Assembly (NCBI GenBank): GCA_023391155.1
Contig: JAEWBM010000035.1
Span: 1 to 31,241 of the forward strand
Direction: 5' to 3'
Origin: Acidobacteriota bacterium
Lineage (GTDB): Bacteria; Acidobacteriota; Blastocatellia; Pyrinomonadales; Pyrinomonadaceae
Length of the DNA: 31,241 bases
The notes beneath the pieces were generated by a model. It was not told the DNA's origin. It ran no database searches and saw only the letters and a list, made by a program, of their open reading frames with translations. Made by a program: the position numbers and the translations under genes. The stretch's first letter is position 1. Each line of letters begins with the position of its first letter. Below are positions 24,314 through 31,241 of this stretch, in pieces.

Positions 24314-26287
24314 CTAATCCGACGGGTTGAGAAATTCCGAGAGTTCGGCGGTGGAGCTGACGATGCGGATGCGGGGCAGGCTCTGAAGAAAATCGCGGCC
24401 GTATGATTTTGTGCGGAGCCGGGGGTCGAGGATCGCGATGATCCCGCGGTCGGAGCGGCTGCGGATGAGGCGGCCGACGCCCTGTTTGAGCGAAATGACG
24501 GCCTGAGGGACGCTGTAATCGAAGAAGGAGCGGCCGCCGTTCTCTTCGATGAGGCGTGCCCGGGCGGCGACGATCGGGTCCGTGGGGACGGCGAACGGGA
24601 GCTTGTCGATGATAACGCACGAGAGCTGTTCGCCCTGGACATCGACTCCCTGCCAGAAGCTCGCGGTGGCGAAAAGTACGGCGTGGGGCGTTTCGCGAAA
24701 GCGGTCGAGGAGGCCGGCCTTTGACATCGAACCCTGGACGAAACAGGGGAAATTGACGCGGGCGGAGACCAGTTCGAAGAGGGCGTTCATCGACTGGTTG
24801 CTGGTGCAAAGGACGAAGGCACGGCCGGAGGTAACGCCGAGGAGCTTGACGATCTCGCCGGCAGCAAGCTGGGTGAACTCGGGCGAACGCGGGTCGGGCA
24901 TTGCCTTGGGGAGGTAAAGGATGGCCTGGCGTTCGTAGTCGAAGGATGACGCGGCGGTGAAGCCGGACGTTTTCTTATCATCGAGGCCGAGGCGTTCGCG
25001 GACGAAATTGAACGAGCCGCTGCTGGAGAGCGTTGCCGAGGTGAGGACGCAGCTCTCGACCTGCTCGAAGAGCTTGTCGCGAAGAAGCTCTGAGACATCG
25101 GCGGGCGAGGCACGGAGAAAGACGCCGCGGCCGCGGCGTTCGAGCCAATAAACGAAGTTGCGTTCGGCCTGGCTGATGATGAAATCGAGGTCGAACCGCG
25201 ATTGGCGAGCACGGCGGAGCAGGCTTTCGGCCTCGGGAGTTTCTTCGGTAAATGCTTCGAGCTGATCTTCGAGCTCTTTGACAGCGGCGTCGAAGGCAGT
25301 GTGTGCCTCGCCGAGCGGTGACGGCGCCGTGGTGCCGTTCGAGGTGCGGTAGCGGAATGCGTCCGGGAGCAGCGGGTAGCGGCCGTCAAAACGGGCGGAG
25401 GTGAACCGCATCCAGAATTGCTCGGCGAGCCCGCTGATCTTTGCGGCAGACTTGGTCAGCCCGCGGGTGGCGACGGGGTCGTAGATGGGAAGAGCGTCGA
25501 TGTCGCGGACGAGTTCGTCGATCTGGAAATTCGATACCTGAAAGCCGAAGTAATCCGAGGCGATATCTTCTATAAGATGGGCCTCATCGAAGATGACGGC
25601 GCCGTAATCGGGAATGACGCGGCCGTACTGGTTGCCGCGGACGCTAAGGTCGGCGAAAAAGAGATGGTGGTTAACGACGATGATATCAGCGGCGTCGGCA
25701 CGTGCCCGCATACGGGTGATGAAGCAGGGTTCGAAATCGGGGCACTTTTGCCCGATGCAGATATCGCCGCGGGCGTTGATGCGATGCCAGAATGAGAGGT
25801 CCTCGGGAAGATCGACGAGCTCACGGCGGTCGCCGGTCTCGGTTTCGCGGACCCAGCCGCTGATGGCGCGGAAATGATCGAGCTGGTCGAGACCGTCGAG
25901 GACGGGCTGATCTTCGGCCTTTTTGACGCGGTAAAGGCAGGCGTAATTTGCACGGCCTTTCATATAGGCGGCGGTGAATTTTGTCGGCAGGACCTTTTGC
26001 AGAAACGGGATGTCCTTTTCCATCAACTGTTCCTGAAGATTTTTGGTGCCGGTGGAGATGACGATCCGCTTTTTTTGGCCGATGGCGGCGGCGATGGCGG
26101 GTACGAGATATGCAAGGGTCTTTCCGGTGCCGGTGCCCGCCTCGACGATGAGGTGGCGCTTTTGATGAAATGCATCCGCGACGCGGCGGGCCATCTGGAT
26201 CTGGCCCTCGCGGTACTCATAATTATGATGGAAGCGGGAGATGAGCCCCTCGGTCCCAAAAACTTTATCGATCAGATCGACGGACAT
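24314..26287 (-). CDS. ATP-dependent DNA helicase, DinG/XPD-like (superfamily 2, Fe-S)
   Basis: The 657-aa cytoplasmic helicase has Walker A GTGTGKT at 51-57, motif Ia STGTKNLQEQL (~79-89), and Walker B DEAH at 234-237. Four cysteines (Cys117, 177, 182, 188; pattern YAC...CIGQKCPDFEPC) sit between Walker A and DEAH, the place of the 4Fe-4S cluster in XPD/DinG/YoaA enzymes. VNHHLF (~205-210) is also typical. The C-terminal helicase half includes SATLSS, TASFWQGVDVQG and the motif VI region QGVGRLIRSRSDRG. The absence of an N-terminal exonuclease domain argues against the Firmicutes type of DinG. The expected role is 5'-3' unwinding in DNA repair or R-loop removal. No clear ribosome site is seen at the ATG. 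Confidence 0.93.
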   Translation of the reverse strand: MSVDLIDKVFGTEGLISRFHHNYEYREGQIQMARRVADAFHQKRHLIVEAGTGTGKTLAYLVPAIAAAIGQKKRIVISTGTKNLQEQLMEKDIPFLQKVLPTKFTAAYMKGRANYACLYRVKKAEDQPVLDGLDQLDHFRAISGWVRETETGDRRELVDLPEDLSFWHRINARGDICIGQKCPDFEPCFITRMRARADAADIIVVNHHLFFADLSVRGNQYGRVIPDYGAVIFDEAHLIEDIASDYFGFQVSNFQIDELVRDIDALPIYDPVATRGLTKSAAKISGLAEQFWMRFTSARFDGRYPLLPDAFRYRTSNGTTAPSPLGEAHTAFDAAVKELEDQLEAFTEETPEAESLLRRARQSRFDLDFIISQAERNFVYWLERRGRGVFLRASPADVSELLRDKLFEQVESCVLTSATLSSSGSFNFVRERLGLDDKKTSGFTAASSFDYERQAILYLPKAMPDPRSPEFTQLAAGEIVKLLGVTSGRAFVLCTSNQSMNALFELVSARVNFPCFVQGSMSKAGLLDRFRETPHAVLFATASFWQGVDVQGEQLSCVIIDKLPFAVPTDPIVAARARLIEENGGRSFFDYSVPQAVISLKQGVGRLIRSRSDRGIIAILDPRLRTKSYGRDFLQSLPRIRIVSSTAELSEFLNPSD

Positions 26288-26302
26288 TGATCAAATAAAT
26301 CA

Positions 26303-26332
26303 TTGACTGCGCTTTATGTGAAGAACTAAAAT
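26303..26332 (+). promoter_or_regulatory. Probable promoter of the M36 protease gene
   Basis: TTGACT (26303-26308), an 18-bp spacer, then TAAAAT (26327-26332). It lies in the divergent intergenic region and would give a leader of about 140 nt. Nothing else is recognised in 26333-26481. Confidence 0.45.
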
Positions 26333-26481
26333 TTGAGAGAAGCGTTTGACCATCCAATTTGCCGCGGCAGTCCGAAGCAAACCGACTGATCAAATTCGCA
26401 GAGCAATATTGAATTGTAAATGAAAGAGCATTGCGTTGTCGAAACAGACGCGGCCTTTCGCAGACCCTGACGTTTAAAACA

Positions 26482-29400
26482 ATGAAGAAAATGAGACGCA
26501 TTCCCCAGCGGGCACTCGTGAGCCTGACCGCCCTTGCTGTCGTGACATTAGCCGCAACGGCTCCGGTGCTTTTTGAATCGGAAGCGGCGGCAAGCAAAGG
26601 CGAGCGGGCGGACAAATACTCGGATTCACTGCCGAATTACGATATTCGAATGGACAAGGGGTCATTTGAAAAGAGGGCAGAACTGCGCGAAAGGGCCGGG
26701 CGGACGCCGGCGATGGCGGCGGATGCGCGAGAGGGTTTTGCACGGGGCGAGGCGAGGCTGAAGCAGCGAGTGCCGAACCTGAAAATAGAGCACGGGCCGG
26801 CATTGGGGCAGCCGGAAGTGATCTCAGCTCGGCCGGGGCGGCGTCTTGAAACATTGAGCGGGCCCGCGTCGGGACGCAGGGCGGACGTGCTGCGTAGGTT
26901 CATTCAAGATAATGACGAGCTGTTTGGAGGACGGGCGGAGGGCACGCTTGAGGTAAAAGCGGATCATGAAAATCCGGAAGGCGATATGTCGTTCGTGGTG
27001 ATGACGCAGGAGCTTGACGGGGTGCCGGTCTTTGGCGGCGAGGTAAAAGCGGGGTTCACGAAGCGGGGCGAGATCGTTCGGGTGATCAACAATCTCGCGC
27101 CGGGAGTGGAGGCCGGAAGTGTGGTCGCCAATTTCGGCGATGCGGCTGCTGCTGTTAGGGCGGCGAAAGCACATGTCGGATGGGAGAACCGGGATGCAGA
27201 GGCGGAGCTAAACGCCGCAGAATCGAGGGAGTTGAAGGCCGTTTTCGGCAGCGGCGATTGGGCGACAACAGCGGAGAAGATGTACTTCCCTATCGAACCG
27301 GGAACGGCGGTGCCGGCTTGGCGCGTTCTGCTGTGGGGACGCGACGCGGCGTATTACGTGGTGGTCGATGCACAGGGCGGAGAGATGCTCTGGCGAAAGA
27401 ACATCGTTGAGGAGCAGACGCAGGCGGCGACGTATAATGTTTTTGCTAACTCGAATGCGTTTATCCCCGTAGCGGACAGCCCGAACCCGATGTCGCCGGG
27501 AATCTCGGCCGGACCGATCGGGACGCAAGCCAGCCGGATAAGCCGAACGTTGGTGACGCGGGTCGGCAACGAGGCTCCATATACATTTAATAACAACGGC
27601 TGGATGACAGACGGGACGAACACGACCGACGGTAACGCGGTGGAAGCTGGCGTGGACCGCGAGAACCCGCTTGGGATAGACCCGAACGGGAAGCCGGTGC
27701 CGACGACGAACCGAGTTTTTGATTATGCATTTAACCCGATGAACCCTTCGGGAGTGCCGGACGCGGGTGAATCGCCGCTGCCTGCGGGCCAGACGACGGG
27801 AAACCCCAATGGAGACTGTCTTCAGGCGGGACAGGCTGTGCCAAATGATTTTCAGAAAGCGACTGCGACGCAGCTCTTCTACATAGTCAACTGGTATCAC
27901 GATGAGACCTACCGGCTGGGATTTACCGAGACGTCATTCAATTTTCAGCATGACAACTTTGGTCGAGGGGGCACAGGGGGCGACCGGATAGCGGCGAGTG
28001 CCCAGATCTGCCTGGGAACCAACGGCGGCAGTTTTGGAACGGCGGCGGATGGGAACCGGGGGACACTGAATCTGTTCATCTGGACCGGGCCGGATCCGGA
28101 TATCGACGGGGCGCTGGACGCGGATGTAGTGGTCCACGAGCTGACGCACGGGTTGTCGAACCGGCTGCATGGGAATGCGATCGGGCTGGCGACGAACATG
28201 GCCCGCGGGATGGGCGAGGGGTGGTCGGACTTTTATGCCCACGCAATGCTGAGCGAGCCGACAGATCCGGCGAACGGGGTATATCCGATGGGCGCCTACT
28301 CGACCTATTTTGCGTTCGGGTTCTTTACCGGCAACAGTTATTACGGGATCCGGCGGTTCCCGAAGGCCGTGATGTCGTCGACCGGCGGGCCGCAGAGCCG
28401 GCCGCATAACCCGTTGACATTTGCGGATATCGACCAGTCACAGATCAACGTTGCGGACGGCGCCTTTCCACAGGGGACATTCGGCGGCAGCGGCAGCGCG
28501 GACCAGGTTCACAATGCGGGGGAGGTATGGAGCAGCGCGCTGTGGGAAGTGCGGGCGAGGTACATACAGCGGCTCGGCTGGGAGATCGGTAACCGCAGGG
28601 TGCTGCAGCACGTGACGGACGGTATGAAGCTTTCGCCGCTGGCGCCGACATTTTTGCAGGCGAGGGACGCGATCATAGCGGCGGCACTCGGCGGTGGTAC
28701 GCCGGCCGATGCCGAGGACGTGTGGGCAGGGTTTGCAATTCGCGGCATGGGAGCCTCGGCGTCGATACAGAATCCCGGAAGCGGTACGGGAAACACGCGG
28801 GTAACGGAGAGTTTTGACACGCCCAACCTGCAGCAGACGCCTGAGATAACTGTCTCGGACCAAGGCGGAAACGGAGCCCCCGACCCGGGTGAGGCGGTGG
28901 TGCTTTCAGTGCCGCTGACAAACAATACGGGTACGACGGCGACCGGCGTAACGCTCCAGCTTGAGGGCGGGGGCAGCGCGGATTATGGGACGATCGCGGT
29001 CGGTGCGACGGTGATTCGGGATGTGACGTATGTGGTCGATTCGGGCGCCGTATGCGGAAGCCTGGCGGAATTGACCTTTGACGTGAACAGCAACCTGGGG
29101 CCGGTGACGATCGAGCACCTGCTGCCGATCGGCATGGGAGTTATCACGCTCGAGGAAGGTTTCGATGCGGTTACGGCACCGGCGATCCCCGGAAACTGGG
29201 GGGTCGGCTCGACGCACGCTCCAATGACGTGGGTGACGACGACGACCGGGCCGGACACGGCGCCGAATTCGGCGTTCGCGGCGGACCCGGACACGGTGGG
29301 TGGCGGAACAGAGCTATATTCACCGATATTCCCCGTAAGCGCACAGGCGGCAATGGTGACGTTCAGGCACAAGTATCTGACCGAGCCGGGATGGGACGGC

Positions 29401-30558
29401 GGCGTGCTGGAGGTAAATATCAACGGCACGGGATGGTCGGACGTGATACAAGCGGGCGGGACATTTCTCTCGAATGGATATAACAGCACGCTGGGTGTAA
29501 GCTCACCGAACCCGCTGGGCGGACGGCCGGGATGGTCTGGAGATTCGGGCGGATATATGACAACGGCGGTGCGGCTGCCCTCGCCGACGGGCGGGGCCAA
29601 TCTGCAGCTAAGATGGCGGATGGGAGCTGACAACAACACGGCGCCCGTAAACGGCGGTTGGAACGTGGATACGGTGAAGGTGTATGGCAGCTATTCGTGC
29701 ATTATCGTAGACCATTTCGGGAAGCCGCCGTACGATTTTGATGGCGACGGGAAGACGGATGTGTCTGTGTTCAGGCCGGGCGGCGGTGAGTGGTGGTATG
29801 GGACGAGTTCGAACGGCGGGCATGGCGCGGCGGTCTTTGGGACGGCAAGCGATGTAATTGCCCCGGCTGATTACACGGGCGACGGCAAGACCGACATGGC
29901 GTTCTTCAGGCCGTCGACGGGTGAATGGTTCTTCCTGCGGAGCGAGGATTTCTCCTTCTATTCGTTTCCGTTCGGAGGGAATGGCGACCTCCCGGCTCCG
30001 GCTGATTATGACGGGGACGGGAAGGCGGACGCGGCGGTTTACAGGCCGTCGACAGGGACGTGGTACGCCTTCAGATCTTCGGATGTGCAGGTATCTATAA
30101 CGGGATTCGGAGTCGCGGGCGACCAGCCGATACCGGCTGACTACGACGGCGACGGGATGGCAGACATCGGCATATTCAGGCCGAACGGCACGAACGGAGC
30201 CGAGTGGTGGATACTGCGATCGACGGCAGGGTTGTTGGCCGTGCAGTTCGGAGGCAGTGACGCGAAGGCCGTGCCGGGTGACTACACGGGCGACGGCAAG
30301 GCGGATGTGGCCTTTTTCAACTCGACCGGAGCCTGGTACATCCTGCGGAGCGAGGACCTGTCATTTTACTCGTTCCCGTTCGGAGTGGGCACCGACATTC
30401 CCGTACCCGGCGACTACGACGGCGACGGGCGCATCGATGCGGCGGTGTTCCGCGACTCATCCGCCACCTGGTTCATGCAGGGCTCGACCTCAGGCACGAT
30501 GATCACCGCTTTCGGCGTCCCCGGCGACCGGCCGGTGCCGAATGCTTTCGTCCGGTAA
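26482..30558 (+). CDS. Secreted M36 (fungalysin) metalloprotease with C-terminal FG-GAP/VCBS-like repeats
   Basis: The 1358-aa protein has a signal peptide (~5-30, ALVSLTALAVVTLAATAPVLF) and a pro-region with an FTP-type propeptide (~133-212, LRRFIQDNDELFGG to AGFTKRGEIVRVINNL). The catalytic domain (~330-770) has HELTH (His552, Glu553, His556) and the third zinc ligand Glu579 in GMGEGWSDFYAHAM, the M36 signature. After it come a CARDB-like segment (~790-890), a jelly-roll-like segment (~890-1070) and six ~45-residue repeats (~1081-1358) of the type DYDGDGKADAAVYRPSTGTW, with DxDGDGxxD-like calcium loops, probably a beta-propeller. It is an extracellular protein-degrading enzyme made as a zymogen. 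The ATG at 26482 (or 26491) places the signal peptide first; an upstream in-frame extension to 26431 is less likely. A second M36 gene follows. Confidence 0.93.
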   Translation: MKKMRRIPQRALVSLTALAVVTLAATAPVLFESEAAASKGERADKYSDSLPNYDIRMDKGSFEKRAELRERAGRTPAMAADAREGFARGEARLKQRVPNLKIEHGPALGQPEVISARPGRRLETLSGPASGRRADVLRRFIQDNDELFGGRAEGTLEVKADHENPEGDMSFVVMTQELDGVPVFGGEVKAGFTKRGEIVRVINNLAPGVEAGSVVANFGDAAAAVRAAKAHVGWENRDAEAELNAAESRELKAVFGSGDWATTAEKMYFPIEPGTAVPAWRVLLWGRDAAYYVVVDAQGGEMLWRKNIVEEQTQAATYNVFANSNAFIPVADSPNPMSPGISAGPIGTQASRISRTLVTRVGNEAPYTFNNNGWMTDGTNTTDGNAVEAGVDRENPLGIDPNGKPVPTTNRVFDYAFNPMNPSGVPDAGESPLPAGQTTGNPNGDCLQAGQAVPNDFQKATATQLFYIVNWYHDETYRLGFTETSFNFQHDNFGRGGTGGDRIAASAQICLGTNGGSFGTAADGNRGTLNLFIWTGPDPDIDGALDADVVVHELTHGLSNRLHGNAIGLATNMARGMGEGWSDFYAHAMLSEPTDPANGVYPMGAYSTYFAFGFFTGNSYYGIRRFPKAVMSSTGGPQSRPHNPLTFADIDQSQINVADGAFPQGTFGGSGSADQVHNAGEVWSSALWEVRARYIQRLGWEIGNRRVLQHVTDGMKLSPLAPTFLQARDAIIAAALGGGTPADAEDVWAGFAIRGMGASASIQNPGSGTGNTRVTESFDTPNLQQTPEITVSDQGGNGAPDPGEAVVLSVPLTNNTGTTATGVTLQLEGGGSADYGTIAVGATVIRDVTYVVDSGAVCGSLAELTFDVNSNLGPVTIEHLLPIGMGVITLEEGFDAVTAPAIPGNWGVGSTHAPMTWVTTTTGPDTAPNSAFAADPDTVGGGTELYSPIFPVSAQAAMVTFRHKYLTEPGWDGGVLEVNINGTGWSDVIQAGGTFLSNGYNSTLGVSSPNPLGGRPGWSGDSGGYMTTAVRLPSPTGGANLQLRWRMGADNNTAPVNGGWNVDTVKVYGSYSCIIVDHFGKPPYDFDGDGKTDVSVFRPGGGEWWYGTSSNGGHGAAVFGTASDVIAPADYTGDGKTDMAFFRPSTGEWFFLRSEDFSFYSFPFGGNGDLPAPADYDGDGKADAAVYRPSTGTWYAFRSSDVQVSITGFGVAGDQPIPADYDGDGMADIGIFRPNGTNGAEWWILRSTAGLLAVQFGGSDAKAVPGDYTGDGKADVAFFNSTGAWYILRSEDLSFYSFPFGVGTDIPVPGDYDGDGRIDAAVFRDSSATWFMQGSTSGTMITAFGVPGDRPVPNAFVR

Positions 30559-30570
30559 ACGGTGGAAAAT

Positions 30571-30598
30571 TTAACATTTGTTAACCGATGTTTTTTGC
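30571..30598 (+). terminator. Possible weak terminator or palindromic operator
   Basis: The palindrome TTAACATTTGTTAA (30571-30584) lies 12 bp after the stop and is followed by CCGATG and T6 (30591-30596). The stem is AT-rich with a 2-nt centre, so an operator for the next promoter is equally possible. Confidence 0.35.
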
Positions 30599-30607
30599 TT
30601 GGGGGAA

Positions 30608-30636
30608 TTGACGATTTGGCGGAACTCTGCTAAAAA
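30608..30636 (+). promoter_or_regulatory. Probable promoter of the second M36 gene
   Basis: TTGACG (30608-30613), a 17-bp spacer, then TAAAAA (30631-30636) in an AT-rich stretch. The leader of ~220 nt includes a small hairpin, ATTCCTG/CAGGAGT (30803-30822). No gene is seen in 30559-30862. Confidence 0.45.
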
Positions 30637-30848
30637 TAATGTACATTTTTCATAACTTTTGATTGTTCATTCGTAAATTTCGATAAAAAAACTCTAGTGC
30701 CGCATAATAAATCGTGCTCCTCACCTGATATTCCCGACGAGCTATCGACCAAGTTCGGCCTCTAGACCTAACCTCTGCTATTTTTCAATTTGTCATAGTG
30801 GTATTCCTGTGCAAGCAGGAGTGCCCGTTTTCGTTTCCGATAGCTTTT

Positions 30849-30855
30849 AGGAGGG
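30849..30855 (+). promoter_or_regulatory. Ribosome binding site of the second M36 gene
   Basis: AGGAGGG, 7 nt before the ATG at 30863, a near-ideal Shine-Dalgarno sequence that fixes the start. Confidence 0.8.
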
Positions 30856-30862
30856 CTTTTAA

Positions 30863-31241
30863 ATGCAACAGAGTAAGAAGACAGTGGGCCGCAAGGGTCT
30901 GCTGTTAAGCTTTTTCGCATTGGGCCTGGTGACAGCGATAGCGATATTGCCGACCCAGTTTCAGTGGGAAGTAAGCAGCCAAGGCAAGACAGGTCTGATC
31001 GAACGGACCTCGACCCATGTGCCGGGGCTGGAGAATTACGACATCCGAACGACCAAAAGCGAAGAGACCAGCGACCAGCTGCTTCGCTTCCGCGAAGCGA
31101 GCGGCAAAACGCCCTCCGCGATAGCGGATGTGCGTGACGGATTTGTTCGAGGAGAGGAATCGCTGAGGACGCGTGTATCGAGCCTGAAGGTTGAATACAC
31201 GGACCGTCTGAGCATTCCCGAGGTGATATCGCCGGACATGT
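30863..31241 (+). CDS. Second M36-type metalloprotease, N-terminal part only (runs off window)
   Basis: The open frame of 126 codons continues past the window end. It has a signal peptide (KGLLLSFFALGLVTAIAIL, residues ~11-29). The pro-region is clearly related to that of the gene at 26482: NYDIRTTKS against NYDIRMDKG, GKTPSAIADVRDGFVRGE against GRTPAMAADAREGFARGE, and SLKVEY..IPEVIS against NLKIEH..QPEVIS. It is therefore a tandem paralogue, and the catalytic domain is expected beyond the window. The N-terminus up to residue ~55 differs from the first copy. The promoter and strong ribosome site upstream suggest separate expression. Confidence 0.85.
   Translation, partial: MQQSKKTVGRKGLLLSFFALGLVTAIAILPTQFQWEVSSQGKTGLIERTSTHVPGLENYDIRTTKSEETSDQLLRFREASGKTPSAIADVRDGFVRGEESLRTRVSSLKVEYTDRLSIPEVISPDM

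Overview
The window looks like a chromosomal stretch of an Acidobacteriota bacterium, probably class Blastocatellia (Pyrinomonadaceae-like). This is inferred from protein style and not from any marker gene. The clues are an M36 protease ending in D-x-D/T-G-D-G-x-x-D propeller repeats, RHS fragments of a type I associate with that class, and large secreted LamG, cohesin and beta-helix proteins ending in a carboxypeptidase-regulatory-like domain. No rRNA, tRNA or CRISPR array was seen.

Layout. 1-2718 is the 3' part of a large HEAT-like/propeller-like protein gene. It is followed by an intergenic patch of three different heptanucleotide tandem repeats plus an 8-bp repeat. 3089-5869 (minus) is a secreted two-domain M16 zinc protease, and divergent from it is a GNAT acetyltransferase. 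6518-9474 is a decayed RHS (polymorphic-toxin-type) locus. A ~140-bp unit made of the RHS tail, a stop codon and a promoter-like leader occurs twice, each time directly in front of a different small exported-protein gene that looks AT-richer than its surroundings. A third RHS remnant is frameshifted and interrupted by REP-like hairpins.

9752-14092 is a 1446-aa surface protein with three LamG and two PKD-like domains. A minus-strand queD-like gene follows, then a LuxR-type regulator gene split by one in-frame amber codon. 16194-20726 (beta-helix, cohesin, dockerin-like, cohesin) and 20814-21617 (cohesin) are two further secreted proteins. All three large secreted proteins end in the same ~80-residue module, which suggests a shared sorting or anchoring device. 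A displaced second copy of the last codons of that module lies just after the third gene.

21727-26287 (minus) is a DinG/XPD-like Fe-S helicase followed by a large MscS-type channel. 26482-30558 is an M36 (fungalysin) metalloprotease with six C-terminal Ca-binding-type repeats. A second M36 paralogue starts at 30863 and runs off the window.

Overall the window is dominated by exported and surface proteins. The two most interesting areas are the RHS-tail/leader cassettes (6518-9474) and the set of surface proteins sharing a C-terminal module with cohesin/dockerin-like partners (9752-21673).
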